Below are positions 6,189 to 12,939 of a DNA stretch of 12,939 bases, piece after piece. Source of the DNA: Halovulum sp039190275 (lineage in GTDB: Bacteria; Pseudomonadota; Alphaproteobacteria; Rhodobacterales; Rhodobacteraceae). Under the pieces are notes generated by a model, which was given only the letters and a program-made list of their open reading frames with translations, was not told the origin of the DNA and did not search any database. Positions within the stretch are counted from its first letter, which is position 1; each line of letters opens with the position of its first letter. The position numbers were made by a program, and so were the translations under genes. The stretch is from positions 1-12,939 of the forward strand of contig JBCCYF010000131.1 in assembly GCA_039190275.1 (NCBI GenBank), in the 5' to 3' direction.

Positions 6189-9100
6189 ATGGAGTTGCTG
6201 CCAGTTTCGCTCAAGGACCGTTATGACCTGACCAAGACGCAGGTGCTCTTAAGCGGCACACAGGCTCTGGTACGGCTTCCAATGATGCAGAAACTGCGGG
6301 ACAAGGCGTCAGGTCATGATACGGCCGGGTACATCACAGGGTACCGCGGCTCGCCCCTGGGTGGCGTTGACCTTAACATGTCCCGTGCCAACGCCGAACT
6401 CAGTGCGCACGACATAACATTCAACCCGGGGCTGAACGAGGACCTTGCCGCCACCGCACTCTGGGGCACGCAACAGGCGCAGTTGAGGGGGGAGGGGACG
6501 CATGACGGTGTATTTGGCATGTGGTATGCCAAAGGCCCGGGGGTAGATCGGTCCGGGGATGTGTTCCGGCATGCGAACATGGCCGGAACGGCCGACTTGG
6601 GCGGCGTCATAGCCTGTATGGGAGATGATCACACCGGCGAAAGCTCGACGGTATTGCATCATTCGGAGTTTGCCTTCGTCGATGCGCTGATGCCGGTACT
6701 CAGTCCCGCGGGCGTGCAGGAGGTGCTGGACTACGGTGTGCTCGGTTGGGCGCTCAGCCGCTTCTCGGGCTGTTGGGTCGGACTGAAGTGCGTCAAGGAT
6801 ACCATCGAAGTGTCCGAAGTTGTCAACGGCGATCCGCATCGCCTGACCGTGGTGACACCGACCGAATTCGAGATGCCTGAAGATGGTCTGAACATTCGTC
6901 TGATCGACACGCCGGTCGCGCAGGAGGCGCGGCTCCACGATTACAAGAGGTTCGCCGCAGAAGCCTTTGGCCGGGCGAACAAAATTGACAAAAGGGTACA
7001 TGGCGACAAGGGTGCGCGTATCGGCATCGTTTCGTCCGGAAAGTCCTGGCTTGATACGGCGCATGCGCTTGACCTTCTGGGTCTTGATGCGGGCGCGATG
7101 CGCGCTTTGGGGATCACCACCTACAAAGTTGGCATGGTCTGGCCGCTGGACACGCTTTCTTTTTGCGAGTGGGCACAGGACCTGGATCTGATCATCGTTG
7201 TCGAAGAAAAGCGCAAACTGATCGAAGTGCAGATCAAGGAAGCGATATTCAATGACCGGCGCGGACGCCGGGTCATCGGCTGGAAGGATGAGGAGGGCCG
7301 TACCGTATTCACTGTCAAGGAGGCCCTTGATCCGGTGAAGATAGCCCAGAAACTTGGCGGTCTGCTGGCAGCCGAGGGGATTGAGCCGGAAGCCACCCGG
7401 GCGGCACGTGCCCGGATCGATGCCGCCCTGACCATCGACAATACGCCTGCGCTGGCCGAGCGCCAGCCGTGGTTCTGTTCGGGGTGTCCGCACAACAGCT
7501 CGACAAAACTGCCCGAAGGGTCCCGGGCCTATGCCGGTATCGGCTGCCATTACATGGTGCAGTGGATGGACCGCGAGACGACCGGCTTTACCCATATGGG
7601 GGGAGAGGGGGCCAACTGGATCGGAGAAGCGCCGTTCTCAAAAAGAAAACATATATTTCAGAACCTTGGCGATGGTACTTATAACCACTCCGGCGTTCAG
7701 GCGATCCGTGCGGCGTTGGCCGCCGGGACAACGATCACGTATAAGATCCTCTACAATGATGCGGTGGCGATGACCGGCGGCCAGCCGAACGACGGCAACC
7801 TTTCCCCGCAGCAAATCACCGCCGAGCTTCTGGCTATGGGTGTCGGCACGGTCGTTGGGGTGTATGACCCCAAGGAAGATGTGGATCCCAAGAGCTTTCC
7901 GGTGCCGATGCGACCGCGATCTGAGTTGATGCAGGTCCAGAAGGAGATGGAGGCCGTTGAGGGTGTATCGGCCATCGTCTACATCCAGACTTGTGCCGCT
8001 GAAAAGCGCCGCCGCCGCAAGCGCGGTCTGTTTCCGGATCCAGATCGCCGCGTGTTCATCAACCCGGCGGTTTGCGAAGGCTGTGGGGACTGTGGGGTTC
8101 AGTCAAACTGTGTGGCCATCCTGCCGCTGGAAACGCCGATGGGCCGCAAGCGCCAGATCGACCAGTCCGCCTGTAACAAGGATTTTTCGTGCCTCAACGG
8201 TTTCTGCCCCTCGTTTGTGACAGTTGAGGGTGGCGTGCTCAACAAATCCGCGGCACAGGATATTGCTATCCCCAAACTTGCCGATCCGGTGCTGCCCGCG
8301 ATCAAGGGCACCTATAACCTGGTGATAACCGGTGTGGGCGGGACTGGCGTTGTCACGGTCGGCGCTCTTCTCGGGATGGCGGCGCATCTTGAGGGTAAGG
8401 GATCCGGTGTGATGGAGATGGCCGGCTTGGCGCAAAAGGGCGGTGCGGTGCACATCCATTGCCGGATCGCCGACACCCCGTCGGACATCAGCGCCGTGCG
8501 TGTTGCGGTGGGCGAGGCGGATGCCCTGATCGGCGGCGATTTGGTGGTCTCGGCCGGTCCCAAAACCTTGGCGCTCCTGACCCGGGACAAGACCCGCGCG
8601 GTTTTGAACACGCATGAGATCAACACCGGCGCGTTTACAAGGGATACCGAATTCAAACTCCCCACAGACCGATTGATGCTGTCACTGCGCGCGCGGATCG
8701 GCGCGGACGCATTGAACGCACTTGATGCGACCGAGGTTGCGCGGCAGGTTCTGGGCGATGCGATTTATGCCAACGTCCTGATGCTGGGCGCCGCCTGGCA
8801 GGCCGGGCTGATTCCTTTGTCTGAGGCGGCAATCCTAAAGGCGATTGAGTTGAACGGGGCAGGGGTGGCAGGCAACAGTTCCGCTTTTCAGCTGGGCCGT
8901 TGGGCAATTGCAGAGCCAATGGCCGTGTCAGCTTTGCTCAAGCCCGACGAAGACCCGCAGCCAGCAACGCTTCAGGCGCTGACGGATCAGCGTGCGGCAC
9001 ATTTGACCGGTTATCAGTCCAAGCGACTTGCCAAACGGTACCGGACGCTTGTCGCCAAAGCGGGCGAGCGGGACGCAGAATTTGCCCGGGCTGTGGCCCT

Positions 9101-9596
9101 GGGGTATGCCAAGCTCCTTTCCTATAAGGACGAATACGAAGTTGCACGGTTGCATCATGAGACGCTCGTGACCGCGCTGGGCGACACCTTCGCACGCCAC
9201 ACATCGCTCAAGTTCCATCTCGCGCCGCCCTTTTTGGGTCGCAAGGATGCGCAGGGCCGCCCACGCAAAATCGAGTTTGGGCCCTGGATGATGCGCGCCT
9301 TCGGCCTGTTGCGCCGCTTCAAAGTGCTTCGTGGTACCCCTCTTGATCCCTTTGGCTACACCGCGGAACGGCGCATGGAACGAAACCTGATCCGGGAATA
9401 CGAGGCCGATATGGCGGCCCTCATTGCGGACTGGCCCGAGGCCCATGTGGACATTGCGATCGCGCTCGCTGAGTTGCCACTGCAGATCAGAGGATTTGGC
9501 CATGTGAAGCAGGCCAACGCAGAGACGGCCGCAAATCGCCGTGACGAGCTTTTGGCGGGCCTCACGCGTCCACCGCTGGCGGCGGCGGCAGAGTAA
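6189..9596 (+). CDS. Indolepyruvate:ferredoxin oxidoreductase family protein (fused IorA/IorB type)
   Basis: A 1135-residue fused 2-oxoacid oxidoreductase that decarboxylates aryl-pyruvates (indolepyruvate, phenylpyruvate) to aryl-acetyl-CoA, passing electrons to a ferredoxin-like acceptor; in roseobacters such enzymes serve aromatic amino acid breakdown toward phenylacetyl-CoA. Domains in order: pyrimidine-binding part with GYITGYRGSPLGGVD (47-61) and GDDHTGESSTVLHHSEF; a TPP-binding part with CSGCPHN (430-436), GDGTYNHSG from 494 and NDAVAMTGGQ (523-532); a ferredoxin-like segment with CEGCGDC and C641 (629-641) and further cysteines C662, C668, C673; a gamma domain opening GVGGTGVVTVG at 715; and a C-terminal helical region. 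Length is usual for the alphaproteobacterial fused form. AGGGGAG lies six bases before the ATG (6176-6182). It is monocistronic as far as visible. Confidence 0.93.
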   Translation: MELLPVSLKDRYDLTKTQVLLSGTQALVRLPMMQKLRDKASGHDTAGYITGYRGSPLGGVDLNMSRANAELSAHDITFNPGLNEDLAATALWGTQQAQLRGEGTHDGVFGMWYAKGPGVDRSGDVFRHANMAGTADLGGVIACMGDDHTGESSTVLHHSEFAFVDALMPVLSPAGVQEVLDYGVLGWALSRFSGCWVGLKCVKDTIEVSEVVNGDPHRLTVVTPTEFEMPEDGLNIRLIDTPVAQEARLHDYKRFAAEAFGRANKIDKRVHGDKGARIGIVSSGKSWLDTAHALDLLGLDAGAMRALGITTYKVGMVWPLDTLSFCEWAQDLDLIIVVEEKRKLIEVQIKEAIFNDRRGRRVIGWKDEEGRTVFTVKEALDPVKIAQKLGGLLAAEGIEPEATRAARARIDAALTIDNTPALAERQPWFCSGCPHNSSTKLPEGSRAYAGIGCHYMVQWMDRETTGFTHMGGEGANWIGEAPFSKRKHIFQNLGDGTYNHSGVQAIRAALAAGTTITYKILYNDAVAMTGGQPNDGNLSPQQITAELLAMGVGTVVGVYDPKEDVDPKSFPVPMRPRSELMQVQKEMEAVEGVSAIVYIQTCAAEKRRRRKRGLFPDPDRRVFINPAVCEGCGDCGVQSNCVAILPLETPMGRKRQIDQSACNKDFSCLNGFCPSFVTVEGGVLNKSAAQDIAIPKLADPVLPAIKGTYNLVITGVGGTGVVTVGALLGMAAHLEGKGSGVMEMAGLAQKGGAVHIHCRIADTPSDISAVRVAVGEADALIGGDLVVSAGPKTLALLTRDKTRAVLNTHEINTGAFTRDTEFKLPTDRLMLSLRARIGADALNALDATEVARQVLGDAIYANVLMLGAAWQAGLIPLSEAAILKAIELNGAGVAGNSSAFQLGRWAIAEPMAVSALLKPDEDPQPATLQALTDQRAAHLTGYQSKRLAKRYRTLVAKAGERDAEFARAVALGYAKLLSYKDEYEVARLHHETLVTALGDTFARHTSLKFHLAPPFLGRKDAQGRPRKIEFGPWMMRAFGLLRRFKVLRGTPLDPFGYTAERRMERNLIREYEADMAALIADWPEAHVDIAIALAELPLQIRGFGHVKQANAETAANRRDELLAGLTRPPLAAAAE

Positions 9597-9818
9597 TAAG
9601 GCTCACGTGCACAACTTTCTTTCCAAAACTGTAACAAAACGTACGACTGTGTGACACACCGTTAAGAAATTCCGTGCTACGCTTCCTCAATAGCGTTTCG
9701 ACTTCGATTAATCGGATCTCGTAACTTTTCGGCGGGTGTGGGGCTCCCGGTACACAGAATTCGATGGAATAGACTGCATATTGATGTCGAAGCGCCTTTG
9801 TAAGAGGGAGTTTCGTAT
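9597..9818. other. Intergenic region before the hemolysin III gene
   Basis: No gene is supported in these 222 bases. It contains a short dyad TGTGT-G-ACACA (9648-9658) and a 10-base palindrome CGATTAATCG (9705-9714), either of which could be an operator. I see no hairpin with a T run to end the oxidoreductase transcript, and no promoter I would defend for the downstream gene. Confidence 0.4.
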
Positions 9819-10487
9819 ATGTCATCTGTGTCTCGAGTGACCCCTGCCCAGCCGACGTACCATCGGGCAGAAAAGCTGTCCGACGCCGCCATTCATATCC
9901 TCGGTGTCATTTGGGGTCTGATCGCCGCCGCGGCGATTATCCGATATGCAGCGATCTGGCGCCATGACCCGGTGATCATAATCGGGGCTGTTATCTATGC
10001 CGCCTGTCTGATCACTATGCTTACCGCATCGGCTGCGTATCATCTTACCCCGTGGGACGCATGGAAAGACCCGCTGCGTCGCCTCGATCAATCGGCGATT
10101 TATGTCAAGATTGCCGGCACCTATACCCCTTTCGCGCTTTTAGCTGGGTCCGGGGCGCTGTTTCTGGTCGGTATGTGGGGCGCGGCCCTTGTTGGTATGA
10201 TGCTCAAGATCTTTGCCCCGGATCGATATCGGACCCTGGGGCTTTTGTTGTACCTTGGCATGGGTTGGTTTGGTGTTCTGCTGGGCGGTGACCTTCTGAG
10301 CAGCCTTACTACAACCGGCTTTTCGCTTATGCTCATTGGCGGGCTGATATACACTGTCGGTGTGATCTTCTTTCTGTGGGAGAGTTTGCCGTTCAGCACG
10401 CCGATCTGGCACGCACATGTTTTGGTGGCGACGGTCCTGCTCTACATCGCTGTATTGGTCGAGATTGCGGACTTGCCGATACTTTGA
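9819..10487 (+). CDS. Hemolysin III / PAQR-family integral membrane protein
   Basis: A 222-residue protein with about seven hydrophobic segments, of the hemolysin III (YqfA-like) branch of the PAQR superfamily; eukaryotic members (adiponectin and progestin receptors) are zinc-dependent ceramidase-like proteins, and bacterial ones are linked to membrane lipid balance. Visible signatures: EKLSDAAIHILGVIWGL (18-34) before and in the first TM segment, SAAYH (71-75), RRLDQSAIYVKIAGTYTPF (87-105), the glycine-rich LGLLLYLGMGWFGVLL, and IWHAHVL (197-202). H75, H198 and possibly H200 are the likely metal-site residues. Usual length for the family. The ATG at 9819 has GGGAG eight bases upstream (9806-9810). 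The name hemolysin reflects one early Bacillus study; actual lytic activity should not be assumed. It converges on the tusA-like gene. Confidence 0.93.
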   Translation: MSSVSRVTPAQPTYHRAEKLSDAAIHILGVIWGLIAAAAIIRYAAIWRHDPVIIIGAVIYAACLITMLTASAAYHLTPWDAWKDPLRRLDQSAIYVKIAGTYTPFALLAGSGALFLVGMWGAALVGMMLKIFAPDRYRTLGLLLYLGMGWFGVLLGGDLLSSLTTTGFSLMLIGGLIYTVGVIFFLWESLPFSTPIWHAHVLVATVLLYIAVLVEIADLPIL

Positions 10488-10560
10488 ACTCGGATGGTAC
10501 AGGCGTGCATGCGCCGATTTGTGCCGAATGTGACTTCAGTGCCCGTCGCGTCTTGGGGGA

Positions 10561-10585
10561 AGAGGCAAAAGGTCTGAGTGCCTCT
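10561..10585. terminator. Dyad between convergent genes, possible bidirectional terminator
   Basis: AGAGGCA (10561-10567) and TGCCTCT (10579-10585) form a perfect seven-base stem with an 11-base loop in the gap between the hemolysin III gene and the - strand tusA-like gene. Tails on both sides are only mildly T-rich, so termination would be weak. Confidence 0.35.
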
Positions 10586-10591
10586 GTTCGT

Positions 10592-10822
10592 TCAGCGCCT
10601 CCTGATCCACCATATTTGCCTTGGAAAGCCCGTCGCGTCACTGTCCAGCAACACATGCCCCTGCTCGGCGCAGAAATGTGGCACATCCACCGCGGCCGCC
10701 GGATCGTCGGTTACCGCTCTTAGGACCTGTCCGGCATCCAGCGCCTCCAGACGCTTGCGGATTTTCAACACCGGCAAGGGACACAACAGCCCGCTTGCAT
10801 CCAAGTCATCATCCCATGTCAT
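10592..10822 (-). CDS. TusA-family sulfur carrier protein
   Basis: A 76-residue TusA/SirA-like protein. These pass persulfide sulfur from cysteine desulfurases or rhodaneses to targets such as tRNA thiolation or sulfur oxidation enzymes. The family signature is intact: LDASGLLCPLPVLKIRKRLEAL with the persulfide-accepting C14 in CPLP (14-17), then GQVLRAVTDDPAAAVDVPHFCAEQGHVLL (31-59), where the DDP turn and the VP..C segment fit the fold; a second cysteine is C51. Length is typical (75-81). The ribosome-binding site is weak; there is no alternative ATG. It is divergent from ccdA across 114 bases. Whether it is TusA proper or a YedF-like relative cannot be settled here. Confidence 0.9.
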   Translation of the reverse strand: MTWDDDLDASGLLCPLPVLKIRKRLEALDAGQVLRAVTDDPAAAVDVPHFCAEQGHVLLDSDATGFPRQIWWIRRR

Positions 10823-10926
10823 ATCAGCGGCCTACCGCCGCCCGTAACACTTGTCCACGCATATGTGAGATGATCCGGGATGACCTGTGGATGCTTTAAC
10901 GATATGCACAGGGGAGAGTAAGTAGA

Positions 10927-10950
10927 ATGGCTGCAGATGTTCGGAATTGA
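10927..10950 (+). CDS. Seven-codon ORF overlapping the ccdA start
   Basis: ATG at 10927 has GGGGAG ten bases upstream and reads MAADVRN then TGA (10948-10950), overlapping the first 14 bases of ccdA in another frame. It may be a leader that couples or limits ccdA translation, or chance. No function is claimed. Confidence 0.25.
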   Translation: MAADVRN

Positions 10951-11689
10951 CCTGATTGACGGTTCGCTGATCCTGGCGATGGGCGTTGCGCTTATCGGCG
11001 GTGTCCTGAGCTTTCTGTCGCCTTGTGTCCTTCCGATCGTCCCGCCTTACCTCGCCTATATGGCAGGGACGACCGTTCCGAATGTGCAAAACACGCGCGG
11101 CATCGATCCCAAGGTCGTGACGGTTGCCCTGTTCTTTGTTCTTGGTCTGTCGACGGTGTTCCTCTTTCTCGGCTTTGCCGCATCGATGATGGGACAGATG
11201 CTGCTGCAGTATCAGCGTCAAATGGCGGTTGCGTCCGGCATTGTCATACTGATTTTTGGTCTGCACTTTTTGCGGGTGTTCCGCATTCCGATCCTGGATC
11301 GAGAAGCACGGATGGAAGCGGGTGACCGCTCGGGCACATCCTTGGGTGCCTATGTTATGGGGTTGGCCTTTGCATTTGGCTGGACACCCTGCATTGGCCC
11401 CGTTCTTGGTATGATCCTGTCGCTCGCAGCGCAGGAAGAAACGGTCAGCCGCGGTGTTCTGATGATGGGCGCCTATGCGGCCGGTCTGGGTATTCCGTTT
11501 CTGCTGGCGGCTGTGTTTCTGACCCAGGCGATGGGGACGCTGTCTCGGATCAAACCGCACATGCCCAAGATTGAGCGGGCCACCGGCGGAATGCTGGTTA
11601 CTGTTGGAGCCATGCTGGTGTTCGGCCTGTTTACCCAGTTCTCCTGGTGGTTGCTTGACACGTTCCCGGCACTTGGACTGGTTGGCTAG
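10937..11689 (+). CDS. ccdA: Cytochrome c biogenesis / thiol-disulfide transporter CcdA
   Basis: A 250-residue, six-TM CcdA (short DsbD-like) protein that carries reducing power from cytoplasmic thioredoxin across the membrane to periplasmic thiol proteins, including those of cytochrome c maturation. The two transport cysteines sit in the expected places: C30 in LSFLSPCVLPIVPPYLAYM (24-42) and C152 in FGWTPCIGPVLGMILSLA (147-164), with the internal pseudo-repeat. The start MFGIDLID agrees with other short CcdA proteins, but no Shine-Dalgarno sits at normal distance: GGGGAG (10911-10916) is 20 bases upstream and instead fits the out-of-frame ATG at 10927. A TAA at 10919 blocks longer in-frame ATG starts. 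Divergent neighbour is a TusA-type sulfur carrier. Confidence 0.95.
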   Translation: MFGIDLIDGSLILAMGVALIGGVLSFLSPCVLPIVPPYLAYMAGTTVPNVQNTRGIDPKVVTVALFFVLGLSTVFLFLGFAASMMGQMLLQYQRQMAVASGIVILIFGLHFLRVFRIPILDREARMEAGDRSGTSLGAYVMGLAFAFGWTPCIGPVLGMILSLAAQEETVSRGVLMMGAYAAGLGIPFLLAAVFLTQAMGTLSRIKPHMPKIERATGGMLVTVGAMLVFGLFTQFSWWLLDTFPALGLVG

Positions 11690-11776
11690 CGCGACCCGCC
11701 CCTACGTTTGTTCGGCTGCTCCCACCTGAAGCCAGGGATTTCAACGCGTTACGCGCTTCAAGAAATGTGAAACGCA
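11690..11776. other. Gap between convergent ccdA and RHH genes
   Basis: No gene. It holds a six-base inverted repeat TGAAGC / GCTTCA (11727-11732 / 11755-11760) and, inside it, an 11-base dyad CGCGT-T-ACGCG (11745-11755). No T run follows, so any terminator role is uncertain. Confidence 0.3.
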
Positions 11777-12016
11777 TCAGGTCGGCGGTCCCGAGGACAT
11801 GTATCGATCCAGCACGAAAAGGCGGATCGCACCAGCCAGCCCGCAATTCAACCCGCGGGCCGCATCAATCTCGGCCGCGAGCGCATTGACCGGTTTGCCG
11901 TCTTCCCGTGCAATCCCCTGAAACGCCTCCCAGAACGGATCTTCGAGCGAGACAGATGTGCGGTGTCCCTTCAGGGTGAGGGACCTTTTCTGCGGCAATC
12001 CGAACCTAGGTTTCAT
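11777..12016 (-). CDS. Ribbon-helix-helix domain protein (RHH_4 type)
   Basis: A 79-residue small protein. Residues 8-70 match the alphaproteobacterial RHH_4 type: KRSLTLKGHRTSVSLEDPFWEAFQGIAREDGKPVNALAAEIDAARGLNCGLAGAIRLFVLDRY, with a beta strand (RTSVSL) that would contact DNA or pair in the dimer, and two helices. The start at 12016 gives this length exactly; the ATG lies inside the end of the DUF4169 gene, overlapping it by 11 bases, with GGA six bases upstream. Longer in-frame starts give a low-complexity arginine-rich N-terminus that is really the overlapped gene in another frame. A DNA-binding regulator or antitoxin-like fold is possible, but family members of this kind occur without a toxin and their targets are unknown to me. 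Confidence 0.85.
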   Translation of the reverse strand: MKPRFGLPQKRSLTLKGHRTSVSLEDPFWEAFQGIAREDGKPVNALAAEIDAARGLNCGLAGAIRLFVLDRYMSSGPPT

Positions 12017-12179
12017 CGTGTTTCCGGTGCGCATCCAGTTTGCGCTGTTCGAGTGCGTTGCGCGCCGACTCAAGGACGGTTGCCGGCGCATTGGATTGTG
12101 TGTCGATGGCATTGCGAGCCTCCTGCCGCGCACGCGCCTTTCGAGCGCGACGAAGATTTATGACTTTTGATTGTTTCAC
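12006..12179 (-). CDS. DUF4169-like small basic protein
   Basis: A 57-residue, highly charged protein: MKQSKVINLRRARKARARQEARNAIDTQSNAPATVLESARNALEQRKLDAHRKHDET. The VINLRRARKARAR opening, the A-rich middle and the LDAHRK ending fit DUF4169, a short alphaproteobacterial family of unknown function usually found beside an RHH_4 protein, as here. I choose the GTG at 12179 over the GTG at 12194 because GGGAG lies eight bases before it (12188-12192). It overlaps the RHH gene by 11 bases, implying coupled translation. In relatives I recall the pair following fumC; no fumC is seen here. The GTG also overlaps the stop of an unconvincing upstream frame (GTGA). Confidence 0.72.
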   Translation of the reverse strand: MKQSKVINLRRARKARARQEARNAIDTQSNAPATVLESARNALEQRKLDAHRKHDET

Positions 12180-12280
12180 AACACCGTCTCCCACCGCCCT
12201 AGAGGTGCGCCGCTGTGTCCCGACCTTCGGTGTCTGGTAACGCGAAGAGGCCCGACCGTACTACAGTTTAACCGGTATCT

Positions 12281-12294
12281 GGTACTATAGTACC
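12281..12294. repeat. 14-base perfect palindrome
   Basis: GGTACTATAGTACC equals its own reverse complement, and with one bulged base the symmetry extends to CTGG/CCCAG outside. It lies about 100 bases upstream of the - strand DUF4169 gene and could be an operator; on the - strand it also contains TATAGT, a possible -10, but no matching -35 is seen. Confidence 0.5.
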
Positions 12295-12586
12295 CAGTAA
12301 TGATCTGCTGATTCGATGCACATGTTTCATTGTGCAGTGCAGTTCTAAGGTCATCGACCGCTTTTGCGTTGCACAAAACAGTCTTTGACAGATGGATGCT
12401 TTCTCCATCGTAGGGTGTTTCTGAAGAATAGTGGCCTTCTACGGGTGCAGGGGTCTCGTCTTCAAAGCATTCACTGGTGATCACTAACATTGCGGTGCAC
12501 GGTTGAGGTTGAATTAGGGGTCGCAATTACAATAACCCGGTAAACCACCATTCCTACCGCGAAAATTGAATCCGAGTGCCCTGCTG

Positions 12587-12657
12587 GCGAAACCGGCGGC
12601 TCTCCGCCTAAAGTTGGGCGGTAACGGTGTCAGAGGAAGCCGGATCGCCGGTTTCGC
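12587..12657. repeat. Perfect 12-base inverted repeat with 47-base spacer
   Basis: GCGAAACCGGCG (12587-12598) and CGCCGGTTTCGC (12646-12657) are exact reverse complements. The spacer holds further pairings (GGCGG-CTCT-CCGCC at 12595-12608, and CCGCC with GGCGG at 12617-12621), so alternative folds exist. No transposase gene lies between or beside the arms and no flanking target duplication was found by eye. Confidence 0.55.
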
Positions 12658-12939
12658 AGCCCCGTCCGAACCGCCTCTGGCGATGTGCGCTGGCGTCATG
12701 GATGAAACTATTCAAAACCACAAACCCCGGCGCGCGCGTCGCGGGGCATATCACCGATCTGCGCGGCAGCCTTCAGCTTCAACCCGTTGACCCAAGATCC
12801 GCGCCGGATCACCGATATCAGACGCGCCGCGTTGGATAGTCTCGGACATCCGCGTCGGAGTATTGGATGCGGGAGAAATGACACCTATCGCCGGCAGCCC
12901 TGTAACCGGATAGCTCACACCGCGCCGTTTCTCAGACCG

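Larger units (their letters stand above)
12195..12939. other. 745-base region without a convincing gene
   Basis: No frame here has a good start, ribosome site and recognisable protein. Bases 12240-12560 are visibly more A+T-rich than the rest. Inverted repeats are frequent: a 14-base palindrome at 12281-12294, TGCACA/TGTGCA (12317-12322 / 12331-12336), GATGGA/TCCATC (12391-12396 / 12404-12409), a perfect 12-base pair at 12587-12598 / 12646-12657, and CAGAGG/CCTCTG (12631-12636 / 12674-12679). From 12706 to the window end a + frame stays open but has no ATG or Shine-Dalgarno. It may be a decayed insertion, a structured RNA locus or plain intergenic DNA. Confidence 0.5.

Noticed and set aside
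6309..7595. Long - strand open frame (428 codons) opposite the oxidoreductase gene
   Set aside because: It mirrors the codon pattern of a GC-rich gene; its translation has no family resemblance, whereas the + strand carries clear TPP and Fe-S motifs.
9677..9892. - strand small frames across the region upstream of the hemolysin III gene
   Set aside because: No ribosome sites, and they overlap the well-supported + strand start.
10592..11689. A sulfur or thiol gene cluster formed by the TusA-like gene and ccdA
   Set aside because: The genes are divergent, share no other sulfur genes nearby, and the pairing may be chance; not enough for a system claim.
12385..12420. A perfect TTGACA -35-like box at 12385-12390 on the + strand
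   Set aside because: No acceptable -10 at 16-18 bases and no gene downstream on that strand; the following bases form a small GATGGA/TCCATC hairpin instead.
12706..12939. + strand frame open to the window end (containing RRITDIRRAALDSLGHPRR)
   Set aside because: No ATG or GTG with a ribosome site, and no recognisable protein; two other frames in the same stretch are equally plausible noise. It cannot be judged without sequence beyond the window.
1..12939. CRISPR arrays, tRNAs, rRNAs, phage or toxin-antitoxin modules
   Set aside because: Scanned by eye: no spaced direct repeats, no T-loop-like GGTTCGANTCC segments, no recognisable toxin beside the RHH protein, and no integrase or transposase motif.

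Overview
The window looks like a chromosomal segment of a marine alphaproteobacterium of the Rhodobacteraceae (roseobacter group). The reasons are its GC-rich genes with some lower-GC intergenic stretches, the purL - bolA - grxD order, a LysR regulator of the LsrB/VtlR type opening MDWDKLRIFHA, a fused indolepyruvate oxidoreductase, and a DUF4169 / ribbon-helix-helix pair. This is a judgement from protein resemblance; no rRNA or tRNA is present to anchor it.

Left part (1-1589, + strand): the 3' end of glnE, a histone-deacetylase-family gene coupled to it by an ATGA overlap, and a 91-residue protein of unknown function. Next comes a convergent - strand operon (4745 to 1641): purL, bolA, a one-TM small protein of unknown function, and the monothiol glutaredoxin grxD. 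bolA and the small protein share a base (TAATG). BolA and CGFS glutaredoxins are established partners in Fe-S handling, so the unknown membrane protein between them is a natural candidate third component. The purL leader carries two overlapping perfect hairpins that cannot both form.

Middle part: an LsrB/VtlR-like LysR gene (- strand) is followed at its 3' side by a likely small RNA on the same strand, with a promoter-like element, an anti-Shine-Dalgarno CACCTCCC segment, and a GC hairpin plus T8 terminator. Divergent from the regulator is a 1135-residue indolepyruvate:ferredoxin oxidoreductase (+). Its putative promoter has a T-N11-A dyad sitting exactly between -35 and -10.

Right part: a hemolysin III/PAQR-type membrane protein (+), a TusA-family sulfur carrier (-), and a divergent CcdA thiol transporter (+) whose good Shine-Dalgarno faces an out-of-frame ATG. 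A - strand DUF4169 / RHH pair overlaps by 11 bases. The last 745 bases (12195-12939) hold no convincing gene but contain several inverted repeats, including a perfect 12-base one.

Most of the window is ordinary core genome. The most interesting items are the candidate regulator-linked sRNA at 4883-4946, the uncharacterised membrane protein inside the BolA-Grx operon, and the foldable purL leader. I saw no CRISPR array, tRNA, rRNA, intact insertion sequence or defence system.
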